From positions 28,413,063 to 28,477,062 of the forward strand of contig NC_019879.2 in NCBI RefSeq assembly GCF_002234675.1: 64,000 bases of DNA, read 5' to 3'. This document shows, piece by piece, positions 33,735 through 44,249 of the stretch. The DNA comes from Oryzias latipes (Eukaryota; Chordata; Actinopteri; Beloniformes; Adrianichthyidae). Positions within the stretch are counted from its first letter, which is position 1. The number at the start of each line of letters is the position of its first letter. Below the pieces are notes generated by a model. It was not told the DNA's origin. It ran no database searches and saw only the letters and a program-made list of their open reading frames with translations. The translations under genes and the position numbers were made by a program.

Positions 33735-35615
33735 CCTCTCTTCTCCAAGAGGCTTTTCTCTATTCAGAGCTTCAATTCTCAGATCTGAGAAAGCATGAAT
33801 GGAGAAAAAATGTCTTTTAGAGTAAAAAATAGGTAAAAAGGTGGTTTTAGAAAGAGTAGTCTAGATTTCAAACTTGTAATAAATCTAGCCACAGGGATAA
33901 AACCTGTCACCATAGTAGGACTTGAAAAAACAGGGCGGCACTTCGGCTTGTTGGGTCAACTTTGTGACCTCACTGACTTGTGTCTGAGTGGGTTTTCTCC
34001 GAGGGGTTCAGTCCCCCCCACCCACCTCAATCCACTAATGCTGCAGAAATGACATTTGGAAGTAGTAGATAAAACAGCACTTTAGTGGATTTGGTTCACT
34101 TATTAGTTCTGAAGACGTTTTTCATCTTCTCCAAGAGGCTTTCTTTCTGAAGTTTATTCCTCAAAACTGAGAAAGGTTCTTGGAGAAAAATTTATTTTAT
34201 AGTTTATATAGGACTTGAAAAAACAGGGCGGCAGGGTTTGTAGGATCAATTATGTGATCTGACTGACTTGTGTCTGAGTGGGTTTTCTCTGAGTGCTTCG
34301 GTTCCCCCCACCCATCCAAAACATGGTTTCATGGTTACCATTCAATTTGCAGGTTCATGTCAATTAAAATGACAAAGTCAGTTTGACTTAAAAATACATG
34401 AAATATGCAGAAAACCAAGATTTAGAACAAAGGCATTGGAGAGATTTCTGTATACGGACCTATGGAATGAATTAAACAAAGACTGTTCCTTGTCCTTTAT
34501 TAAATATTATCATTTTATTTTAGATTGTATTGATGTTTTGTATTGTTATAAAATGAAATACATGTTGAAAATAAATTTAAAAACTCTAATAATGTAAATA
34601 TGTAAAGATTTGTAGTTAAAACAACATTTAGGGGATTTGGTTTATTTTTAATTAAGAGGTTTTTCTTCTTCTCCAAAAGGCTTTTCTCTATTTTGAACTT
34701 TAATCCTCAGAATTGAGAAAGCCTCTTGGAGAAAAAATTTATTTATAGTAAAAAAATAAAAAAAATAAAAGGGAAAAACGTTGTTTTAGAATGGCTAGAC
34801 TAGATGTTAAACTTGTAATAAATCTAGCCATAGGGATAAAAATGGTCACCGAATTAGGACCTAAAAAACAGGGCGGCACGTCAGTTTGTTGGGTCGACTT
34901 TGTGACCTGACTGACTCGTGTCTGAGTGGGTTTTCTCCGAGTGCTTCGGTTCCCCCCACCCATCCAAAACATGGTTTCATGGTTACCATTCAATTTGCAG
35001 GTTCATGTCAATTAAAATGACAAAGTCAGTTTGACTTAAAAATACATGAAATATGCAGAAAACCAAGATTTAGAACAAAGGCATAGGAGAGATTTCTGTA
35101 TACGGACCTATGGAATGAATTAAACAAAGACTGTTCCTTGTCCTTTATTAAATATTATCATTTTATTTTATATTGTATTGATGTTTTGTATTGTTATAAA
35201 ATGAAATACATGTTGAAAATAAATTTAAAAACTCTAATAATGTAAATATGTAAAGATTTGTATTTAAAACAACATTTAGCGGATTTGGTTTATTTTTAAT
35301 TAAGAGGTTTTTCTTCTTCTCCAAAAGGCTTTTCTCTATTTTGAACTTTAATCCTCAGAATTGAGAAAGCCTCTTGGAGAAAAAATTTATTTATAGTAAA
35401 AAAATAAAAAAAATAAAAGGGAAAAACGTTGTTTTAGAATGGCTAGACTAGATGTTAAACTTGTAATAAATCTAGCCATAGGGATAAAAATGGTCACCGA
35501 ATTAGGACCTAAAAAAACAGGGCGGCACGTCAGTTTGTTGGGTCGACTTTGTGACCTGACTGACTCGCGTCTGAGTGGGTTTTCTCCGAGTGCTTCAGTT
35601 CCCCCCACCCATCTA
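33735..35615. repeat. Tandem hairpin-bearing repeats, copy A
   Basis: At least four related units. Each has (i) an inverted repeat CTCCAAGAGGCTTTTCTC ... GAGAAAGCCTCTTGGAG (hairpins near 33746, 34131, 34668 and 35318), (ii) an ACAGGGCGGCACGT block followed by TGTCTGAGTGGGTTTTCTCC and GGTTCCCCCCACCCA, an L2-tail-like stretch, and in two units (iii) a segment with LINE C-terminal-like coding. Units 34323-34970 and 34971-35612 are nearly identical direct copies of ~648 bp; copy B has only one. Confidence 0.75.
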
Positions 35616-35619
35616 AATC

Positions 35620-37450
35620 CACTAATGCCTGACCGGAACTTAACATGGTGTTCATTTGTTCTATCATGTTAAACACCATCCATCCATTTTCGAAACCCAT
35701 TTTTGAGTATTCCGTCAAAAAATGTGCAAGTATTTGAAGAAGCGGGGGTCACCTTTTTCTCAAAGAAATGTAAAGTAATAACAATAAATGACATACATAA
35801 ATAAATAAATAAATAAACAAATAAACAAACAAATAAATAAGTACATAAATATCAGTCACCAAAATATATAGATAATGAACCAAATTAAAGCCTGGCGGTC
35901 CTGTGGGTCTTCTCTTTTTTCGGCTTCCCCACAGTAATTGTTAGTCATTGGCTAGTGACTGATAAATACCCCCTCCCTGAATCGCCTCCTTATCGTGGTG
36001 GAGGGGTTTTCGTGCCCGAATGATCCCAGGAGTCGGTAGCTGGATGGTGTTCCACCTCAAACCGGTCCTGGGAGACGGGCCAGACTAAGGGCGATTCAAA
36101 CAAAAAACATTTCATTGCTAGATCCACTTATTCCCCCAATAAGAGTTACCAGGTCCCCACCCTGGAGCCAGACTAGTTCTTGTCTGGTGGCTTTTAATTG
36201 CACTGGGGCAGTGGACAGGAGGTTTTGTCTAAAATAAAAAATTTAAATTACCCACGAGAAAATGCTCCCTTCTCTTCGTATTTCAAAATTTCTTGAAGAA
36301 AATAAAACAATAGTTCAGATACAAATCTTAATGGTAATAAAATGTAACTTCCGGCTGGGCGGAGTCGGAGCTCAGATGTTTTTTATGCTGTAAACATTTC
36401 AAAGACGCTGGCTGCTTTACTAACATAAATAAATACAAAATCCTGTTTTATTTTTGTGGCTTTGATGCTCCTTCTGGGTTTTACTCAGAGAAAGGGGCAA
36501 GAATGGTGGAAAACGTCAGAATCCCTTTCGAACAGAACCAATACAAAGTCCAAATTCCCACCCGAATCCCTAGCTACTAAAACAATATGTAGTGCGGCAC
36601 GATATAGTTCTCTAGATTTTAAAAGCAATTCGGACACCATGCTCACTACTTTTTTCTTTCGGGTGTTGTTCATATGGCGCTTGACAAGAAAACAGAGTGG
36701 CGCATTACTGCCACCACCTGGTCGGGAGGAAAACTATTTCTATTTTACGCGGGTTATGATACCCATTTTCCAAAGTAAAAACCTAATAAATATGAACATT
36801 TTACGAAGACTATTTATGAATCGGCACACATTGGTATAGATTTAATGTATTTATTCAGAAATTTCCTGCCAAGTTACCGGTCCATTCCATGGCAATGTTT
36901 ATATTTATTTTTGTGCCGCTGAACTATTTACGGGCTTGTGCGGGTTGGCATTTTTCTGGGGTTTTCTCTTCAACTTTAATGAAAATGGCTTTGAATATTA
37001 ATCTGCCCGTGTTCCTGTTGGCAATAATTTAACCGTTTTTCGTGAGATCAAACCAAAAACGATCAGATATGCATTACAGGGTGGCAAGGAGGAGAAGCAG
37101 ACGTCTCAGAAGATTTCCTTTGACTGCCCTGACCAGACATGAACAACTTGTGGGTTAAACTAAAAGGATTTTTTTTTTTTTTACTCAAGCATTTGTCACT
37201 AATTGTGCTCAGGGTTACACCATCTGCTAGGCAAGAGTTTAACATTCTTTTTCAACACTGGAGTATGAGTTGCATAGTCTAATTACATGTAACACTCTTG
37301 TGAATTCAGAAAGTTTTTTCTTCTTCTTCAGAGTCAAACCATATCAGCCTTCAACAAAAGGGTTCTATATCAGTTCATTTAGAAAAAATATTTACAGCAC
37401 TCTTGTTATAAACAAAAATACTTTCATTTTTAAAACTTAATATGAAAATC
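35620..37450. other. Repeat-derived stretch without a gene, copy A
   Basis: Holds an (AAAT)n/(AAAC)n tract near 35795-35850, a GC-richer module at 36000-36235 (CCCAGGAGTCGGTAGCTGG; GGGAGACGGGCCAGACTAAG) that recurs at 38636-38850 and 44610-44860, and a MITE piece near 36553-36670 (CAAATTCCCACCCGAATCCC; AATTCGGACACCATGCTCAC). No supported coding region. Confidence 0.55.
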
Positions 37451-37454
37451 CAAA

Positions 37455-38412
37455 AACCCAGCCAGGGCCTTTGACATGCCACGGTCCACTGTGAGTGACG
37501 TTGTCCACAGGACGGCAGACCACATTGTCCAGGTGATGAGCAGGGTCATCCGGCTTCCCAAGAAGAATGAACTGCCATTAGTCGCCACTGGTTTTTAGCA
37601 GCTCGCTGGGTCTGCTGCCTTCCAAAATGTTGTGGGGAGCATTGTTGGCTGCCACATAATAATAAAGGCCTTAACCCTTGTGCTATCTTAAATGACCCCA
37701 CCCTTGCATTGACGTGTTCTCTCTTCCATGACAAAGTTGGATAAAGGTGGAAAGATTTCATGTAATCCATGGACACCAGTGAAGATCACAAATCATTGAA
37801 GAAAGGTTCAGAGCACTGTCTAGTGGGTCTAGATGACCCAACTCTCAATGTTACAGTGCCTAGGATAGCACAAGGCTTACAAGAAAATACAGCTTGTTAT
37901 TTTAACAGGAAATTGTTTTATTCCATTCAAATGCAGGCTGTATGTAAGATAAGATAAAATAAGATAAGATAAGATAAAGATGTATGTGATTTTAATTCCA
38001 ATTTCTTTGATATTTTTGTTGGATATCCAGGATCAGTCCATGACTCACGGGTTCTGTTTAACAGCCCAATTTATGTAAATCAAACATACCAACCTGAAGG
38101 ATACATCCTTTTGGGTGATGGTGGGTATCCCTGCATTGCACATCCCATCATGCTGCTGACTTCCTACAGGGAACCTGTGAGGAATGCGGTTGAGGCCGTT
38201 ACAACCAGTACCACGCCAGGTGGTGGAGAGAGCATTTGGCATGATGAAGATGAGGAGGAGAGGGGGCTTCTTGGAGCCACAGATGATGAGCCACAGCAGG
38301 ACGACACCAGGAACCAGCAGGAGGAGCAAAGTGTCGTCCGTCTGCGAGGACAAATCTCTGCTTTCCTTTCAGCTCCAACTGCAACACAAATTGCTCTAGA
38401 AGACCATGATTA
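37455..38412 (+). pseudogene. PIF/Harbinger transposase relic, copy A
   Basis: The first piece (37455-37670) reads RAFDMPRSTVS-type helix-turn-helix and SAVFQKVVGSI followed by HIRIKA-type residues near its end. A TTAA MITE (37671-37880) then cuts the gene. The frame resumes as CYFNRKLFYSIQMQAVC, and after a GATAA microsatellite (37945-37978) gives FFDIFVGYPGSVHDSRVL, the DDE nuclease core, plus GYILLGDGGYPC and an RQVVERAFGMMK segment in another frame. The gene is clearly dead: MITE insertion, microsatellite, frame changes and a missing stretch near the C-terminus. Confidence 0.8.
37671..37880. mobile_element. piggyBac-type MITE in Harbinger gene, copy A
   Basis: Begins TTAACCCTTGTGCTATC and ends GATAGCACAAGGCTTAC; the right TTAA has become TTAC. 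It splits the Harbinger transposase frame right after the RIKA residues. The same insertion is at the same codon in copy B, so it predates the duplication. Confidence 0.85.
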
Positions 38413-38635
38413 ATGTTAACATATATAAAAATAAGTTAACATTTAAAATTAAATTGTAAATATTCATATTTGATGTTTAAATGCAATCGTTTTGCGATTT
38501 TTAAAAATGGCTCAGATTTAAAACATACATGTAAATAATTCATTTTTGTTCATACATTTTTTCATACAAATTGCAAAAACACCAACGTTAGGGGTTAGGG
38601 CGGTAATCCGGACACATGGCATGTCTGCCTCCAAC

Positions 38636-39235
38636 CACCGAATGATCCCAGGAGCTGTTAGCTGGATGGTGTTCCACCTCAAACCGGTCCTGGGAGACGG
38701 GCCAGACTAAGGGCGATTCAAACCAAAAAACCTTTTCATTGCTAGCTCCTATTACACCCCCAATAAGAGATAACAGGTCCCCACCCTGGAGCCAGACTAG
38801 TTAGTTCTTGTCTGGTGGCTTTGAAGTGCTCTGCGGCAGTGGACAGCAAGCACGTTGTCCTGAAGGCCCCCCAAAGCAAAGGAACTATTCTCCGTGTCTT
38901 TGTGGCAGATGAGGCCTTCTCACTGCAGAGAAACCCGATGCAGTCATTCCCAGGGGGCCTCCTTTCAGATCCAGAGCAGAGTGGGAAGTTCTCGTGTTCT
39001 GCACAGCTTCATCAGGTCCTCAGGAACCACAGGAACCTGCAGTGATGAGGCTTTGGTAACTGAAAACCAGCCACTGCACGGGATCAAACAGGTTGCTGCC
39101 AACAGAGAGGCTCTCCAGCTGAGAAACTCCTTCATGATCTACTTTCCTGCAGCTGGCAGCTCCAGAATCGTGTTTTCTGTCCTCCAAGGACTGACCCACA
39201 ATGGTTCTTTTGAGAGCCACCCACAAAACCTTTAA
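38636..39235 (+). pseudogene. Second Harbinger-type transposase relic with shared module, copy A
   Basis: The module at 38636-38815 repeats 36000-36235. It runs into a frame reading VDSKHVVLKAPQSKGTI and FVADEAFSLQRNPM, then a later frame with KQVAANREALQLRNSF, matching in order the KHVVIKAP, FVADEAF and C-terminal blocks of HARBI1-like transposases. It is heavily deleted between the blocks. It is a different Harbinger lineage from the relic at 37455. Confidence 0.6.
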
Positions 39236-39239
39236 GAGC

Positions 39240-40725
39240 TTGATTCTCTCTTTTTCACGGTTTTTACTCAGAACTTTTAAAGTACTACATTAGTTGAAAA
39301 GGTAAGAGGTTAAATAGTATATTTGGAAAGGAGCAGAACTGCCCTCTTCCTTGTTAAATCCCACCCATGGATGCAGGACGCTGCTCAGTAGCATAAAAGC
39401 AGTGAGAGAGCGTATATCTTGAGTATATAAAATAAATCAAAATACGGCAACAAAACGAAAACACACGTGTCAGGGATATCCCAAGGAAGTTTTGAAATCA
39501 TTATGGGATGGCCACACGAGCAACGGCTTGGCAGCAAGTTTGTGGCAATTTTTGTGTTTTTCGACAACATGGGAAAACAACCTTTCCGTTTGTGCAATTT
39601 TCACAAAATTTCCCACACTTGCTACCAGCTCGAGTCTACCAACAACAAAGAAGTTTTGTTAACCTTTGACATTTGGAAGAGGCCACCATATTAAATCTTT
39701 TAAATAAAAAGCACCTTTAGTACCGGATTCAAACGAAAACTCGTCCTGGGGTTTTTTATCGATCGTCTCGTAACTTCTCGGGCATTAATGGCAAGCTACT
39801 GTGGAAAAAATGTTGGAATTCGATGCTGTGAATTTTGAACGGCGTTCGCTTGGAAAATTCACAATCAGTTAATACTTTAATGTCCCGTGAGAGAAGTTTG
39901 TCTTGGGCTTTGGAGCCCACAGCTACAACATAAAGAACAAAACAGAATAAACATAACAAAACAGAATAAACATAAACAATAAGACAACACCCACAAAAAA
40001 ACAACCCTATGAAAATAACGACCAGAGACACTTGCTCTCTAGACCAATTACAGTATGTTCAGCAACTTATGGCTGACGGAACGAACGAGTTCTTATCTGA
40101 TAAATGGCGTATACTAATAAAGCGCTTTTCTACCTTCTTCGAAGGCCCAAAGCGCTTTACATTCACAAATTCACACACTGGTGGCTGCTCTATATCTATT
40201 GGTTTTGTATTTGGCTGCTCTGAAGTGTTGTCCGTTGTGCAACAACTGATGCACATTTTCATCGGTATGTCGTAAAAAGGGTATCCATGAATTCTAAGCT
40301 CAAGCTGGACGCAAAAATATAAAATTGTGGGCGTGGTACACAAAAAACCCTCGGAAAAAAAATCTACTGACACAGCTAAATAATGAAATTTAGGGAAAAA
40401 ATGTTACAGTTCTAAGGAAATTAAGTTTTTTTTGTTTGTTTATCAAAATAATCTTTAAACTTCTTCTATTTATACATTGCAGAGCACAACCTTATGGTGT
40501 TTGTTGTCACGGCAACAAATATGCTTGAAAATCCAGAATAAAACTGGAATTTATTTCTGATCATGGCTCATTTGATGCCTGATGGAAAGATGCAGGTTCC
40601 ATCATTTCGTCTGAAGTAAAGCCATAGTGAATAACAAAAAAAAGAAATGTAAATCATAATTTAAAGTCAGACAGTTACTTCCTTAAAAGAATTTAGGCAG
40701 TTTAGGCAGCAACTCCATTTTGAAA
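39240..40725. other. End segment of copy A, no gene
   Basis: Aligns with 47930-48634 and 56788-57681 of copy B, with copy B's insertions missing. AAGCGCTTTACATTCACAAA near 40152 is a common fish repeat phrase. Short open frames conserved in both copies follow the DNA identity and lack motifs. Confidence 0.6.
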
Positions 40726-40981
40726 ACCAAACCATGGTCAATACTTTTCTTTCAATTTATTTTTTTTTGGACAAAAAAAAAACAAACCTTCATTCCGCAG
40801 GTGTCCTGTACAGTGTACACAGGTGTACAGTCATAGTGTGATAGTGTACAGGGGTCCTGTACACTATCTAAAATAAACAGCCTGTTTATTTAGTTTTTAT
40901 TGTCTCAACAAAACGATGATGTAACCCGTGACATCACTGAAATGAAGGAGATGAAAGATGACATTAGTGACACGGCACCAT

Positions 40982-41098
40982 CAGTCATAATGCCTCATGC
41001 GCATGATGTTATGTGACCTCATGACTGACATCATATAACATCATATGACGTCAGTCATGAGGTCATATGACATCATGCGCATGAGGTAATGGCATTAC
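40982..41098. repeat. Long palindrome upstream of coiled-coil gene, copy B
   Basis: Arms 40982-41027 and 41051-41098 flank a spacer of only ~23 bp. The right arm edge contains a full CRE palindrome TGACGTCA (41046-41053), which copy A lacks. It ends about 250 bp before the ATG at 41346. Confidence 0.8.
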
Positions 41099-41345
41099 TT
41101 GTCCTTTGGAAGTTTACATATAGGTCTTCTACTGACTTACAGGCTATTGAAACTTGAGGCGCGATCAGTGAGTGTTTAAGACTTTGGAAACTGTTAGAAA
41201 GCAGTTTTTTTCCCCTACCGGAAACGAAAAAACTCAAGAGGATTTTCGTTTTCACACATTAGCTTAAAGGCAATAAAAAATTTTCCCCAATTTGTTTCAT
41301 ACCGTTTAATCTTTTACTAAATTTTGAGAACAAAAAGGGTAAAAA

Positions 41346-42764
41346 ATGTTTCTGAATAGACTGTTCCGCTCGTTCTTTGAGCCCACCACGAGCATCCCCC
41401 ATGAGTTTGTGTCGTTGGAACCCATGGATCCAGAATACCTGGAAGATTGTTCTAGAATTCAGCTTCTGCAGCAGAAAAGCAAGGCTCTTAGGGAAGAACT
41501 GCAGGATCTGCAAGAGAAATATCAGAAAAAAGCGGAGGAAAAATTTGATTATGCCACCCTGAAAACTGAGACGACTTCTCTGATGAAGGAGCAATCAAAC
41601 ATGGAAGAGCATCTGCAGGAGCTGAAAATGCAGTATGACTGGGCTCTGAGAGTAAATCCACACAACTTTCCAATCGATCAGCACAGATTAAGAAAGGAAA
41701 AAGAGGAGCTTCTGGAAAAACGTGATGGACTTTCAAATACAATCAGCCAATTAGACCAACAAGTGTCCCAATATCAAAAGGATCAAATAATCACCTTGGA
41801 GCTGGAAAAAGAAAATAAAGAAATTATTCAGGAAGTGGAAAAGATGCAGAACAAATGTGTTGATTTGTCAAACTTAAGAAACAAGTTTGTTTCTGCAAGA
41901 GACACATGTAAAACTGCTCAGGAGCAAAACTACCAACTCAAGGCGCAACTTTCACATCTGAAATCAAAGGTCCAACAAGAGGAGGTTCTGATGCTGACCA
42001 GCTTGGATGTTTCTGCAAGTAATATGGAAGAAAAATACAAGAGCGAATGCGATCACATCCAGGCTTTGCAGCAACAAAAAGCAGATCTCCAGAAAGAGTT
42101 AGAAGATCTAGAAAACAAAGAATGTGAAGAATCGGCCCTGAGAATCAAGTTATCCCACCTTGAGACTCAAAAGAGCAAGTTAGAGGGTCAATGTGAGCAA
42201 ATTAAAAAGGTTACTGACATATTCACCAAACAATGTAAAAAGACAGCAAGCTGTCTTGAACAAGTGGATGACCTAAAATCAGACATCGACTCACTTAAAA
42301 AGGAAAAAGAATCCCTCCTGAAAGAAAGGAAAGAAGTAGAACTCTTAAAATCGGAATTACAAGAGCTGCTACCGAAATATGAGGAGGTGTATTCCAGTGT
42401 CAAGACTTTAAAAAATGAAAAGTTTGACCTGAAAAAGGAAATCCTAAATCTCCGTTCAGACGCCTGCAAGTCTAAACGCATTCAGGTTGAGTTAGAAGCT
42501 GCAAAAAGCGAAGAAGCAATCCTGAGGAAACAAAATTTATCTCTGGCTAAAGTGGTTTCAGACTGCAGATCCAAGGTCCAACAGCAAAAACCGATTCAGA
42601 ACAACCTTCGGCGGGCTGCAGTCAGACACCCGGGTCTGACACTTAGACCTGCATTGGAGAAGAAATCTGCAAAGACACAAGTGAAGAAAGCTGCTGTGAA
42701 GAAGCCCCTTACCAAAGAAGCTAAGCAGCAGAGTCTCTGCGCACGTGAAAGAGGTTGGAGATAG
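41346..42764 (+). CDS. Intronless 472-residue coiled-coil protein, copy B
   Basis: Paralogue of 32079-33497: same length, same start context, fully open. Twelve of the 13 residue differences fall in the first ~234 codons (for example His18Pro, Phe24Leu, Lys233Glu); the last ~238 codons differ by a single residue (Asn to Lys near 452) and about one silent change. I count roughly four silent changes over the whole gene, so replacements outnumber them about three to one. That is close to neutral expectation, or mildly above it, rather than strong purifying selection. The coiled-coil layout and basic tail are as in copy A. Function unknown. Two open copies in repeat-rich DNA suggest recent duplication or retained use. 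Confidence 0.75.
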   Translation: MFLNRLFRSFFEPTTSIPHEFVSLEPMDPEYLEDCSRIQLLQQKSKALREELQDLQEKYQKKAEEKFDYATLKTETTSLMKEQSNMEEHLQELKMQYDWALRVNPHNFPIDQHRLRKEKEELLEKRDGLSNTISQLDQQVSQYQKDQIITLELEKENKEIIQEVEKMQNKCVDLSNLRNKFVSARDTCKTAQEQNYQLKAQLSHLKSKVQQEEVLMLTSLDVSASNMEEKYKSECDHIQALQQQKADLQKELEDLENKECEESALRIKLSHLETQKSKLEGQCEQIKKVTDIFTKQCKKTASCLEQVDDLKSDIDSLKKEKESLLKERKEVELLKSELQELLPKYEEVYSSVKTLKNEKFDLKKEILNLRSDACKSKRIQVELEAAKSEEAILRKQNLSLAKVVSDCRSKVQQQKPIQNNLRRAAVRHPGLTLRPALEKKSAKTQVKKAAVKKPLTKEAKQQSLCARERGWR

Positions 42765-42984
42765 ACCAGGTGGTGAGACACAAGAAGAACCTGAACGCTC
42801 ACAGAAAAAACCTGACTGGAACTTTGTCCACACTGTTCATCCAAATGAGAACCACTAAAGATGAGAAGTTTGGACATGCTCATACATTAGACCCCCCCAC
42901 CCACATACACGGCATCTACACAAAATAATCAATGTCGTGAAAGATAAAGCAGTCAACTGGACTATTTCATCTTTTAGTAATGAA

Positions 42985-44245
42985 AATGTTTTCTCTCTTC
43001 TCCAAGAGGCTTTTCTCTATTCAGAGCTTCAATTCTCAAATCTGAGAAAGCCTGTATGGAGGAAAAATGTCATTTAGAGTAAAAAATAGGTAAAAAGGTG
43101 GTTTTAGAAAGAGTAGTCTAGATTTCAAACTTGTAATAAATCTAGCCACAGGGATAAAACCTGTCACCATAGTAGGACTTGAAAAAACAGCGCGGCACTT
43201 CAGCTTGTTGGGTCAACTTTGTGACCTCACTGACTTGTGTCTGAGTGGGTTTTCTCCGAGGGGTTCAGTCCCCCCCACCCATCTCAATCCACTAATGCTG
43301 TAGAAATTACATTTGGAAGTAGTAGATTAAACAGCACTTTAGTGGATTTGGTTCATATATTAGTACTGAAGACGTTTTTCATCTTCTCCAAGAGGCTTTC
43401 TCTATTCTGAAGTTTATTCCTCAGAACTGAGAAAGGTTCTTGGAGAAAAATTTATTTTATAGTTTATATAGGACTTGAAAAAATAGGGCAGCAGGGTTTG
43501 TAGGATCAACTATGTGATCTGACTGACTCGTGTCTGAGTGGGTTTTCTCCGAGTGCTTCGGTTCCCCCCACCCATCCATCCAAAACATGGTTTCATGGTT
43601 ACCATTCAATTTGCAGGTTCACGTCAATAAAAATGACAGTCATTTTGACTTAAAAATACATGAAATATGCAGAAAACACAGATTTAGAACAAAGGCATTG
43701 GAGAGATTTCTGTATACGGACCTATGGAATGAATTAAACAAAGACTGTTCCTTGTCCTTTATTAAATGTTATCATTTTATTTTATATTGTATTGATGTTT
43801 TGTATTGTTATAAAATGAAATACATGTTGAAAATTAATTTAAAAACTCTTATAATGTAAATATGTAAAGATTTGTAGTTAAAACAACATTTAGGGGATTT
43901 GGTTTATTTTTAATTAAGATGTTTTTCTTCTTCTCCAAGAGGCTTTTCTCTATTTTGAACTTTAATTCTGAGAATTGAGAAAGCCTCTTGGAGAAAAAAT
44001 GTATTTATAGTAAAAAAAATAAAAAATAAAAGGGAAAAAAGTTGTTTTAGAATGGCTAGACTAGATGTTAAACTTGTAATAAATCTAACCATAGGGATAA
44101 AACTGGGTCACTGAATTAGGACCTAAAAAAACAGGGCGGCACGTCAGTTTGTTGGGTCGACTTTGTGACCCGACTGACTCGTGTCTGAGTGGGTTTTTTC
44201 CGAGTGCTTCGGTTCCCCCCACCCATCTAAATCCACTAATGCCTG
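42985..44245. repeat. Hairpin-bearing repeats, copy B (first block)
   Basis: Same parts as 33735-35615 but with one 648-bp-type unit instead of two. Hairpins CTCCAAGAGGCTTT...AAAGCCTCTTGGAG lie near 43386 and 43932. The unit 43585-43860 keeps an open frame with KALERFLYTDLWNELNKDC, resembling the C-terminal WN block of LINE ORF2 proteins. Confidence 0.7.
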
Positions 44246-44249
44246 ACCG

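Larger units (their letters stand above)
31450..40725. repeat. Segmental duplication, copy A
   Basis: Direct tandem partner of 40766-57681, separated by about 40 bp. It runs from an A-rich tract plus CCTTCCTTCCGCAGGTG to TTAGGCAGCAACTCC. Order: palindrome, coiled-coil gene, hairpin repeats (two 648-bp units), shared module, MITE-split Harbinger relic, second Harbinger relic, end segment. It retains empty target sites for copy B's hAT (40037-40044) and MITE (40683-40686). Confidence 0.9.

Noticed and set aside
36456-36839. 127-codon frame, with 44900-45220 in copy B
   Set aside because: The two copies do not keep the same frame, and part of it is a MITE.
38111-38413. Acidic 100-codon frame as a host gene
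   Set aside because: It is the C-terminal end of the Harbinger transposase relic read across a gap.
39467-39694. Open frame conserved at 48177-48431 in copy B
   Set aside because: The similarity is explained by the segmental duplication. There is no domain, and reading-frame differences are as frequent as outside.
40059-40373. 104-codon minus-strand frame, also at 56802-57086
   Set aside because: It lies in a common fish repeat phrase (AAGCGCTTTACATTCACAAA). Conservation follows the duplication only.
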